Below, piece by piece: positions 17,317 to 24,455 of a stretch of DNA of 64,000 nucleotides (position 1 is its first letter; every line of letters starts with the position of its first letter). The position numbers and the translations under genes were made by a program. This DNA is from Mycolicibacterium rutilum (GTDB lineage Bacteria > Actinomycetota > Actinomycetes > Mycobacteriales > Mycobacteriaceae): assembly GCF_900108565.1 (NCBI RefSeq), contig NZ_LT629971.1, positions 5,518,001-5,582,000 of the forward strand, in the 5' to 3' direction. The notes beneath the pieces are model-generated. The model did no database searches, had not been told where the DNA came from, and saw nothing but the letters and a program-made list of their open reading frames with translations.

Positions 17317-18654
17317 ATGGATGATGGTCTGGTGAGTGAGATCAAGCGGGGCAGCGCTGCGCGGAACGCCAAGTTGGCCGGCCTCGGCGCCGGGATGGCA
17401 GGGCGGGCCGCGCTGGGCTTCGGCAAACGGCTGACCGGCAAGTCGAAAGACGAGGTCAACGCCGAGCTGATGGACAAGGCCGCCCAGCAGTTGTTCCAGG
17501 TGCTCGGTGAGCTCAAGGGCGGCGCGATGAAGGTCGGCCAGGCGCTGTCGGTGATGGAGGCCGCCATCCCCGAGCAGTACGGCAAGCCGTACCGCGAGGC
17601 GCTGACCAAACTGCAGCGCGAGGCTCCGCCGCTGCCCGCCCCGAAGGTGCACCGGGTGCTCGACCAGCAGCTCGGCACGAAGTGGCGCGAACGGTTCACG
17701 TCGTTCGAGGACAAGCCGGTGGCCTCGGCCAGCATCGGACAGGTGCACAAGGCGGTCTGGTCCGACGGCCGCGTCGTCGCGGTGAAGATCCAGTACCCCG
17801 GCGCCGACGAGGCGCTGCGCGCCGACCTCAAGACGATGCAGCGCATGGTCGGGGTGCTCAAGCAGCTCTCCCCCGGCGCCGACGTGCAGGGCGTCGTCGA
17901 CGAACTCATCGAACGCACCGAGATGGAGCTGGACTACCGGCTCGAGGCCGACAACCAGCGGGCGTTCGCCAAGGCCTACGACGGGCACCCGCGGTTCGCG
18001 GTGCCGCGCATCGTCGCCAGCGCGCCCAAGGTCGTGATCCAGGAGTGGATCGAGGGTGTGCCGATGTCGGAGATCATCCGCGACGGCACCCAGGAACAGC
18101 GAGACCTGATGGGCGCCAGGCTTTTCGAATTGACCTACGACGCGCCGCGCCGGCTGGAGATGATGCACGGCGACGCGCACCCCGGCAACTTCATGCTGCT
18201 GGCCGACGGCCGGATGGGCGTCATCGACTTCGGCGCGGTGGCGCCGCTGCCCGGCGGCATTCCGATCGAGATCGGGTTGGCGACGCGGTACGCGCTCAAC
18301 GACGACTACGACAACCTGCTGACCGCGATGCAGAAGATCGGGTTCGTCCAGAAGGGCGAGCAGGTGTCCAAGCGCGAGATGGACGACATCATGCGGCAAT
18401 ACGTGGAGCCGCTGGAGGTCGAGGTGTTCCACTACTCGCGCAAGTGGCTGCAGCGGATCACCGCGGCGAACATGAAACCGGACCGCGCGGCCGGCCAGAT
18501 CAAGGCGGCGCGGCAGATGGACGTGCCGGCCAAGCTCGCGATCCCGCTGCGGGTGATCGCCTCCAACGTGGCGATCGCATGTCAGCTCGACGCGCACATC
18601 CCGGCACGGCAGCTGGCGACGGAGCTGGTGCCGGGGTTCGCCGACGCGGCCTAG
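17317..18654 (+). CDS. ABC1/UbiB-type atypical kinase
   Basis: A 445-residue ABC1 (AarF/UbiB/Coq8) family protein. The family marks are visible in order: KGGAMKVGQALSVME (the KxGQ element), ASIGQVHKA, VAVKIQYPG with the nucleotide-binding lysine, GDAHPGNFM (catalytic loop) and VIDFGAV (metal-binding DFG). Family members are ATPases that support isoprenoid-lipid metabolism. This one matches Rv3197, which sits next to whiB7 in mycobacteria. ATG 17317 gives MDDGLVSEIKRG. The 42-bp gap after the E1-like gene suggests co-transcription. Confidence 0.88.
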   Translation: MDDGLVSEIKRGSAARNAKLAGLGAGMAGRAALGFGKRLTGKSKDEVNAELMDKAAQQLFQVLGELKGGAMKVGQALSVMEAAIPEQYGKPYREALTKLQREAPPLPAPKVHRVLDQQLGTKWRERFTSFEDKPVASASIGQVHKAVWSDGRVVAVKIQYPGADEALRADLKTMQRMVGVLKQLSPGADVQGVVDELIERTEMELDYRLEADNQRAFAKAYDGHPRFAVPRIVASAPKVVIQEWIEGVPMSEIIRDGTQEQRDLMGARLFELTYDAPRRLEMMHGDAHPGNFMLLADGRMGVIDFGAVAPLPGGIPIEIGLATRYALNDDYDNLLTAMQKIGFVQKGEQVSKREMDDIMRQYVEPLEVEVFHYSRKWLQRITAANMKPDRAAGQIKAARQMDVPAKLAIPLRVIASNVAIACQLDAHIPARQLATELVPGFADAA

Positions 18655-18663
18655 TTACGCGAA

Positions 18664-18700
18664 CGCCGGGAAGATGACGGGTCGCGTCATCTCCCCGGCG
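18664..18700. terminator. Bidirectional hairpin between the ABC1 gene and whiB7
   Basis: A 16-bp stem (18664-18679 with 18685-18700, one G-T wobble) closes a 5-base loop between two convergent genes. It is well placed to end both transcripts, although the flanking T-tract is weak. Confidence 0.65.
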
Positions 18701-18705
18701 CCTCG

Positions 18706-19014
18706 CTAGGCGGCTGCACCCGCAGTGTTCTTGCGGGGCCTGCCGCGCGGCCTCTTGCGGGCGATGACCTCGCCGCGCTCGAGGATCTCACCGCCCCAAA
18801 CACCCCACGGCTCTTGCCTTTCCAGCGCGGCGGCCAGGCACTCGCGCCGGATCGGGCAGGTCGTGCACAACGCCTTGGCGCGTTCGAGTTCGGCGGGGCT
18901 CTCGGCGAACCACAGATCGGGATCGTTTCTGTGACACGGCACCGCCAGCTTCGTCTTCTCCCGGCATGTCCTCGATAGGCCGCTCTTGGTTGGAGCGCTC
19001 ATCGCAGTTGACAT
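18706..19014 (-). CDS. whiB7: Transcriptional activator WhiB7
   Basis: A 102-residue Fe-S regulator that switches on intrinsic antibiotic resistance in mycobacteria. The four cluster cysteines are C27 (VPCHR) and C50, C53 and C59 (LCTTCPIRREC); an extra C17 lies upstream. The turn EPWGVWGGE binds the housekeeping sigma factor. The C-terminal RPRGRPRKN is the AT-hook specific to WhiB7. ATG 19014 gives MSTAMSAPTKSG. It has a leader of more than 400 bp with its own promoter, an upstream ORF and an attenuator. Confidence 0.96.
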   Translation of the reverse strand: MSTAMSAPTKSGLSRTCREKTKLAVPCHRNDPDLWFAESPAELERAKALCTTCPIRRECLAAALERQEPWGVWGGEILERGEVIARKRPRGRPRKNTAGAAA

Positions 19015-19111
19015 GGCTCGTTCCTCTGCTTCCTGGTCGTTTCGTCGCTTCTCGGATCTGTTCTCGGGATCCGGACCAGGTTTTCGGGGGCTCGGGGAGC
19101 TCTGAAAACTC

Positions 19112-19149
19112 AAAGGCCACGGATCCTTGACTGCGGGTCCGTGGCCTTT
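19112..19149 (-). terminator. Attenuator hairpin in the whiB7 leader
   Basis: A 15-bp stem (AAAGGCCACGGATCC paired with 19135-19149, one wobble) closes an 8-base loop. It begins 22 bp past the stop of the upstream ORF and 98 bp before the whiB7 start. On the minus strand it is followed by TTTGAGTTTT. This is the arrangement expected for conditional termination, in which ribosome stalling on the leader ORF would favour read-through into whiB7. Confidence 0.8.
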
Positions 19150-19170
19150 TCGGCGATATCGTGGGCTTCC

Positions 19171-19377
19171 CTAGATGGTGCCCCGATCGACGGACGTGGC
19201 AGTCGCGGCGGCGGTGCGGCGCTTGCGCTGCGGGGTAATGGCAGCGGCGACACCGGCGGCGGCGTGCGCGGGATGCGCGGCGGCGGCCGGACGCGCCGCG
19301 ACAGCGGCGGCAGCGACATGGAGGGTCCGCGACATGCCGGCAACGGCTACGCCGGTGAACGCACTGTTGCAATTCAT
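19171..19377 (-). CDS. whiB7 leader upstream ORF
   Basis: A 68-codon ORF in the whiB7 leader, preceded by a strong AAAGGAGGG ribosome site about 9 bases before its ATG. It begins MNCNSAFTGVAVAGMSRTLH. It continues as a very Ala-rich stretch with basic residues (PQRKRRTAAATATSVDRGTI at the end) and no recognisable domain. Known mycobacterial whiB7 leaders carry an upstream ORF whose translation state senses ribosome-targeting drugs. The position between promoter and attenuator fits that role exactly. The peptide itself probably has no separate function. Confidence 0.75.
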   Translation of the reverse strand: MNCNSAFTGVAVAGMSRTLHVAAAAVAARPAAAAHPAHAAAGVAAAITPQRKRRTAAATATSVDRGTI

Positions 19378-19430
19378 GACGTCGGCACCCTCCTTTCGCA
19401 CAAGAACATCCCCGACGGGATGTGATTTCG

Positions 19431-19467
19431 AGGCTAAGCGTAACAGCCAAAACCCACAAGCGATTTT
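19431..19467 (-). promoter_or_regulatory. whiB7 promoter with WhiB7-type AT-rich box
   Basis: On the minus strand AAAATCG (19461-19467) lies just upstream of -35 TTGTGG (19454-19459). A 17-bp spacer separates this from -10 TAGCCT (19431-19436). An AT-rich box immediately before the -35 is the known contact of the WhiB7 AT-hook, so this is an autoactivated promoter. Transcription should begin near 19424 and produce the long leader. Confidence 0.8.
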
Positions 19468-19514
19468 CTGACCTGCGGTTTTGGCATGATCTTTACGGTT
19501 GTTGGCGGTCTCGG

Positions 19515-21644
19515 TCACCGGCTCTGACGGCCCTTCACCAGTTCGAGCACGTCGGCGCCGAACTGCTCGAGCTTGCGCGCGCCGATGCCCGGGATCGCGA
19601 CCAGTGCGGCGTCGTCGGTGGGCAGCGTTTCGGCGATCGCGATCAGCGTGTTGTCGGTGAACACCACGTAGGCCGGCACGCTCATCTCCTTGGAGGTGCG
19701 CAACCGCCAGTCCTTGAGGTCGCTGAGCAGCTGCTCGTCGATGTCGGAGGGGCAGCTTTCGCAGCGGCGCAACATGATTGCGGGCGGCGCCCTGAGCACG
19801 GCGTTGCAGACCCGGCAGCGCGGGGGCGCGCCGCGCGGGCGGCGCGGCCTGGCGGGGGTGTCACCGGCGTTCGACGACTGCGGCGCGATGCCGTTGAGGA
19901 ACCGCGACGGTTTGCGGCTCTGCCGGCCACCCGGCGTCCGGGCCAGCGCCCAGCTCAACGCCAAATGCACTCTGGCCCTTGTGATTCCGACGTACAGGAG
20001 GCGGCGTTCCTCCTCCACGGCTTCGCTGTCGGGGCCGTGGGAGAGCGCGTGCGAGATCGGCAGGGTGCCGTCGGCCAGCCCGACGAGGAACACCGCGTCC
20101 CACTCCAGCCCCTTGGCGGCGTGCAGCGACGCCAGGGTGACGCCCTGCACGGTCGGGGGGTGCCGCGCGTCGGCGCGCTGGCGCAGTTCGGTCAGCAGTG
20201 CGCGCAGGTCCAGCGCGGGCCGCAGCGCGACCTCCTCGTCGACCAGTTCGGCCAACGCGGTCAACGCTTCCCACCGCTCGCGCGCCTTGGTGCCGGTGGG
20301 CGGTTCGGCGGTCAGGCCGAGCGGTTCGAGCACGGCGCGCACCACCTCGGGCAGTGGGCCGTCGGGTTCTCTTTCAGCGGCGCGCTGCAGCGCCACCAGC
20401 GACTGGCGGATCTCCTGGCGGCTGAAGAACCCCTCGCCGCCGCGGACCTGGAACGGGACGCCCGCCTCGGTGAGCGCCTCCTCGTAGACCTCCGACTGCG
20501 CGTTGATCCGGTACAGCACCGCGATCTCCGCCGGTTCGGTACCGGACTCGATGAGCCGCTTGATGTTCTTGGCCACCGCGGCGGCCTCGGCGACCTCGTC
20601 AGGATGCTCGGCGAAAGTCGGCGCCGGCCCGGGCGGACGCTGCCCGACCAGATGCAGCCGGCTGCCCGCCATCCGGCCGCGGGCCCCGGCGATGACCCGG
20701 TTGGCCAGCGACACGACCTGCGGGGTGGACCGGTAGTCGCGTTCGAGTCGCACGACGGCGGCGTCGGGGAACCGCCGGGAGAAGTCGAGAAGATAGCGCG
20801 GGGTGGCGCCGGTGAACGAATAGATGGTCTGGTTCGCGTCGCCGACGACGGTCAGGTCGTCGCGGTCACCGAGCCAGGCGTCGAGCACCCGCTGCTGCAG
20901 CGGGGTGACGTCCTGATACTCGTCGACGACGAAACAGCGGTACCGGTCGCGGAACTCCTGGGCGACCGCGGCGTCGGTCTCGATCGCGGCGGCGGTGTGC
21001 AGCAGCAGGTCGTCGAAGTCCAGCAGCGTGGTGCCGTCGCGGCGGGCCTTGAGCGCCTCGTAGCCGGCGTAGACCGCGGCCACCTTCGCCGCGTCGAACG
21101 GGATGTCGCGGCTGGCCTGGGCCACGGCATCGGGATAGGCCTCGGGACTGATCAGCGACGCCTTGGCCCATTCGATCTCGCCGGCGAGGTCACGCACGTC
21201 GTCGGTGGCCGTCGACACCTTGACCCGGTTGGCGGCCTGCGCGACCACCGAGAACTTGGTGTCGAGCAGTTCCCAGGTGGTGTTGCCGACCACACGCGGC
21301 CAGAAGTACGCCAGTTGGCGGCGCGCGGCGGCGTGAAACGTCATCGCCTGCACCGAGGACGTGCCGACACCCCCGGCGGCGGCGTCGAGCGCACGCAACC
21401 GCGCCCGCATCTCCCCCGCCGCACGCGAGGTGAACGTCACCGCGAGCACCTGGCCGGGCGCGACGTGACCGCCGGCCACCAGGTGCGCGATGCGGCGGGT
21501 GATGGTGCGGGTCTTACCGGTGCCCGCGCCGGCCAGCACGCATACCGGCCCGCGCGGGGCCAGCACCGCCTCGCGCTGCTCCTCGTCGAGGTCCTCGACC
21601 GTGGGGGTGCGCGCCGAGACGGCATCTACGGACATGCGGTCCAT
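19515..21644 (-). CDS. uvrD2: ATP-dependent DNA helicase UvrD2
   Basis: A 709-residue superfamily 1A helicase. Motifs in order: Walker A AGAGTGKT (lysine 44), DEYQD (motif II), GDANQTIYSF (III), SLHAAKGLEWDAVFL (V) and RRLLYVGITRAR (VI). After the motor comes a four-cysteine zinc element (CRVC and CESC) and a C-terminal HRDC-like domain (VAIPGIGARKLEQFG). This is the architecture of the essential mycobacterial UvrD2. ATG 21644 (MDRMSVDAV) is used; ATG 21635 is an alternative. It is divergent from mrx1. Confidence 0.95.
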   Translation of the reverse strand: MDRMSVDAVSARTPTVEDLDEEQREAVLAPRGPVCVLAGAGTGKTRTITRRIAHLVAGGHVAPGQVLAVTFTSRAAGEMRARLRALDAAAGGVGTSSVQAMTFHAAARRQLAYFWPRVVGNTTWELLDTKFSVVAQAANRVKVSTATDDVRDLAGEIEWAKASLISPEAYPDAVAQASRDIPFDAAKVAAVYAGYEALKARRDGTTLLDFDDLLLHTAAAIETDAAVAQEFRDRYRCFVVDEYQDVTPLQQRVLDAWLGDRDDLTVVGDANQTIYSFTGATPRYLLDFSRRFPDAAVVRLERDYRSTPQVVSLANRVIAGARGRMAGSRLHLVGQRPPGPAPTFAEHPDEVAEAAAVAKNIKRLIESGTEPAEIAVLYRINAQSEVYEEALTEAGVPFQVRGGEGFFSRQEIRQSLVALQRAAEREPDGPLPEVVRAVLEPLGLTAEPPTGTKARERWEALTALAELVDEEVALRPALDLRALLTELRQRADARHPPTVQGVTLASLHAAKGLEWDAVFLVGLADGTLPISHALSHGPDSEAVEEERRLLYVGITRARVHLALSWALARTPGGRQSRKPSRFLNGIAPQSSNAGDTPARPRRPRGAPPRCRVCNAVLRAPPAIMLRRCESCPSDIDEQLLSDLKDWRLRTSKEMSVPAYVVFTDNTLIAIAETLPTDDAALVAIPGIGARKLEQFGADVLELVKGRQSR

Positions 21645-21717
21645 CTTGGCAGTGGGCGGTGACAAAAGCCGGTACGCCGTCGGGCATGTTCGGGTCATCG
21701 ACTACGTTGACTGCGGT

Positions 21718-21969
21718 ATGAGCGCTGCACAGACCTCCGTGACCATGTACACCACCACGTGGTGTGGCTACTGCGTCCGCCTGAAGAAGGCGCTGCAGGC
21801 CGAGGGCATCACGTTCACCGAGGTCGACATCGAGAAGGATCCGGCCGCCGCGGAGTTCGTCGCCTCGGCCAACGGCGGCAACCAGACGGTGCCGACGCTG
21901 AAGTTCCCGGACGGGTCGACGCTGACGAACCCGACCCCGCGCGAAGTGAAGGCCAAGCTCGGCGCCTGA
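21718..21969 (+). CDS. mrx1: Mycoredoxin Mrx1
   Basis: An 83-residue glutaredoxin-fold protein that reduces mycothiol-protein mixed disulfides in the cytosol. The active site WCGYC has cysteines at 16 and 19. The cis-proline motif TVPTL and the GNQ before it are present. Size and CGYC site match mycoredoxin-1 (Rv3198A position). It ends 5 bp before the convergent nudC stop. Confidence 0.93.
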   Translation: MSAAQTSVTMYTTTWCGYCVRLKKALQAEGITFTEVDIEKDPAAAEFVASANGGNQTVPTLKFPDGSTLTNPTPREVKAKLGA

Positions 21970-21974
21970 TCCGG

Positions 21975-22901
21975 TCAGTCCAGGGCGGCCCAGGACTCGA
22001 TGATCTCCCGGGCGATCGAGATCGACCCGGGCAGCAGCAGCCGCGACGGTGAGTCGCTGCTCCAGTCGCCGTCCTCGAGGGCCGCGCGGATCTCGGCGCG
22101 GGTGAACCAGGCCGCCTCGGCGATCTCGCCGTCGTTGAACGAGAACTCCTGCTCGGGATCGCCGATGGCGTGAAAGCCGACCATCAGCGACCGCGGGAAC
22201 GGCCACGGCTGGCTGCCGAGATACTGCACGTCGGTGACGGTCAGGCCGATCTCCTCGGCGATCTCGCGCACGACGCACGACTCGAACGACTCGCCCGCCT
22301 CGACGAAGCCCGCCAGGATCGAGAACAGCCGTTCGGGCCACACCGTCTGGCGGGCCAGCACCGCGCGGTCGTGGCCGTCGTGCACCAGGCAGATGATCGC
22401 CGGGTCGATGCGCGGGAACTCCTCGTGGCCGTTGACCGGGTTGACCCGCGACCAGCCGCCCTTGATGGGGCGGGTCGGCGAGCCGTCGATCGCGCTGAAG
22501 CGCGCCTGGTCGTGCCAGTTCAGCAGCGCGGTGGCGGTGGCGACCAGCTGCGCGCTGACGTCGTCGAACACCTGGCCCGCGCGGCGCAGGTCGAGCACCT
22601 CGGTCTCGGTGTGCGGGTCCTCGGGCCCCTCGAGCGCGGCACGGATGCCCCACACGTGCCTGCCGTCGGTGAGCCTGCCCAGGAACACCGCGTTCTCCGG
22701 CGGTTTGTCGCCGAGCTTGGCGGCGTTTCCGAGGACCACGCTGTTGCCGGCGATCAACACCTGGTTGCGCCGGTCGACGCGCAGCACCAGCGCGTCCGGC
22801 CAGCCGGCCAGCGCCGCGTCGACGTCGGTGCGCACGGTGTCCGCGCGGTCGGCCCCGATGCGCGACAGCAGCGGGACATTGCGCAGCTGAAACGACGTCA
22901 T
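21975..22901 (-). CDS. nudC: NADH/NAD+ diphosphatase NudC
   Basis: A 308-residue Nudix hydrolase that splits NAD(H), and in other bacteria NAD-capped RNA, into mononucleotides. The Nudix box spans 198-220 (GFVEAGESFE...REIAEEIGL). The NADH-specific SQPWPFPRSLM follows. The zinc-ribbon stretch after NWHDQARF has none of the four cysteines present in E. coli NudC, as also recalled for mycobacterial homologues. Its start overlaps the channel gene stop by 4 bp, so they are co-translated. Confidence 0.93.
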   Translation of the reverse strand: MTSFQLRNVPLLSRIGADRADTVRTDVDAALAGWPDALVLRVDRRNQVLIAGNSVVLGNAAKLGDKPPENAVFLGRLTDGRHVWGIRAALEGPEDPHTETEVLDLRRAGQVFDDVSAQLVATATALLNWHDQARFSAIDGSPTRPIKGGWSRVNPVNGHEEFPRIDPAIICLVHDGHDRAVLARQTVWPERLFSILAGFVEAGESFESCVVREIAEEIGLTVTDVQYLGSQPWPFPRSLMVGFHAIGDPEQEFSFNDGEIAEAAWFTRAEIRAALEDGDWSSDSPSRLLLPGSISIAREIIESWAALD

Positions 22902-23992
22902 CTCTCGGCGTCCGCGCTACGGATGTAGAGCAACCGGTCCCCCAGTTCGAGGGCGTCGACATCCGGTTCGTCGACACGCACCAGCGTTCCGCCGCGCACG
23001 ACGCCCAGCACGATGTCGGACAGGTGCCGCGGTGAGCCGCCGACCTCTTTCGGGGTGACCTCGCGTTCGGCGATCGCGAAGCCGGCGTCGGGGGTGAGCA
23101 GGTCTTCCATGACCTCTACAACGCTCGGGGTCTGCACGGCGATACCGAGCAGCCGGCCCGCAGTCTCGGAGGTGACGACAGTGGAGTCCGCGCCGGACTG
23201 TTTGAGCAGGTGCTCGTTGTCGGTCTCACGGACCGCGGCGATGATCTTGGCGTTCGGCGCCAATTCCCGCGCGGTCAGCGTGACCAGCACCGCGGTGTCG
23301 TCGCGGTTGGTGGCCACGATGATCGACTTGGCGTGCTGGGCGCTGGCGAGCCGCAGCACCTCGGAGTCGGTGGCGTTGCCGCGCACGGTGACCAGGCCCG
23401 CGCTCTTGGCGCGTTCGAGCGCGGCGGCGTTCTCGTCGACCACCACGATGTCGGCGGGGGCGATCTCGTCGCCGACCATCGCAGCGGCGGCGGTGCGGCC
23501 CTTGGTGCCGTAGCCGACGATGACGATGTGGTTGCGCACTCTGTTCCTCCATCGCTGGATCTGGTAGACCTGCCGCGACTGTGTGGTCAGCGTTTCGACC
23601 GTCGTACCGATGAGCACGATCAGGAACGCCACCCGCAGCGGGGTGATCACCAGGACGTTGATGAGTCGCGCCGACGGCGTGACCGGGGTGATGTCGCCGT
23701 AGCCGGTCGTCGACAGCGAGACGGTCGCGTAGTACAGGCAGTCCAGGAACGACAGCGGGTCGTCGGGATTGGGGCTGCTCTCGATGTCGCGGTAACCGTG
23801 GCGGTCGAGGTAGACGATGATGACCGCGGCGAACAGCGCCCCGAGCGCGTAGACGACGCGGGTGGTGATCCGTCGGCCCGGGGAGACCGGGTCGCTCGGG
23901 ATCTGCACCCGGTCGGTGATCGCGTGGACCGGCTGGTCCGACAGCGACTCGTCGAATCGGCGGAGCCGGCGCCGCAGTTTGCCTTTAGCCAT
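22898..23992 (-). CDS. Potassium channel with RCK (TrkA-N) domain
   Basis: A 364-residue two-helix K+ channel. A basic cytosolic N-terminus leads to TM1 (VVYALGALFAAVIIVYL). The pore loop has the selectivity filter TTGYGD at 95-100, and TM2 is near 113-133. The cytosolic RCK domain starts NHIVIVGYGTKGR (nucleotide loop near 160-166), and a TrkA-C-like end closes the protein (GGTLVRVDEPDVDALELGDRLLYI). It likely gates K+ flux in response to a nucleotide or ion. It is the first gene of an operon with nudC, which hints at NAD(H) or redox linkage. Confidence 0.92.
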   Translation of the reverse strand: MAKGKLRRRLRRFDESLSDQPVHAITDRVQIPSDPVSPGRRITTRVVYALGALFAAVIIVYLDRHGYRDIESSPNPDDPLSFLDCLYYATVSLSTTGYGDITPVTPSARLINVLVITPLRVAFLIVLIGTTVETLTTQSRQVYQIQRWRNRVRNHIVIVGYGTKGRTAAAAMVGDEIAPADIVVVDENAAALERAKSAGLVTVRGNATDSEVLRLASAQHAKSIIVATNRDDTAVLVTLTARELAPNAKIIAAVRETDNEHLLKQSGADSTVVTSETAGRLLGIAVQTPSVVEVMEDLLTPDAGFAIAEREVTPKEVGGSPRHLSDIVLGVVRGGTLVRVDEPDVDALELGDRLLYIRSADAER

Positions 23993-24038
23993 CCAGCCTC
24001 GTCACCGCAAGGGACCGCCGCATCCGCACAATGTAATC

Positions 24039-24443
24039 ATGACCTCATCCTTGCCCGAATCGCAGCAGCAGGCCGATCCGTCGCGCGCCTATCGCATGGC
24101 CGCAGGCCTGCTGGGCATCGGGACCCTGCATTTCCTCGCCCCCAAGCCGTTCGACTCGATCATCCCGGCGGAGTTGCCCGGTAGTCCCCGGTTCTACACC
24201 TACGCGTCCGGGGTGGCCGAACTCGGCGTGGCCGGGTTGCTGGCCGCGCCGCGGACGCGTCGCTTCGGCGCGCTGGCCGCGGTGGCGCTGTTCTTGGCGG
24301 TGTTCCCGGCCAACGTCAACATGGTCCGGCTGTGGTTTCAGGACCCGACGAAGTCGCTGCCGATGCGGCTGATCGCGATCGCGCGGCTGCCGCTGCAGGT
24401 GCCGATGATCGTGCAGGCGGTCAAGGTGTACCGCTCGGCCTGA
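24039..24443 (+). CDS. DoxX-like small membrane protein
   Basis: A 134-residue protein with four predicted hydrophobic segments (AAGLLGIGTLHFLA; YASGVAELGVAGLLAA; LAAVALFLAVFPANVNM; LPLQVPMIVQAVKVY), the pattern of DoxX/MauE-like proteins. No catalytic residues are evident. It is divergent from the channel gene and convergent on adnB with a 12-bp gap. Function is unknown. Confidence 0.75.
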   Translation: MTSSLPESQQQADPSRAYRMAAGLLGIGTLHFLAPKPFDSIIPAELPGSPRFYTYASGVAELGVAGLLAAPRTRRFGALAAVALFLAVFPANVNMVRLWFQDPTKSLPMRLIAIARLPLQVPMIVQAVKVYRSA

Positions 24444-24455
24444 CCGCCCGCCGGG

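Noticed and set aside
19422..21662. 746-codon plus-strand open frame opposite uvrD2
   Set aside because: Shadow frame; all helicase motifs are on the minus strand.
24039..24443. Functional pairing of the DoxX-like gene with adnB
   Set aside because: The genes are convergent with only a 12-bp gap, so they are neighbours but not an operon.
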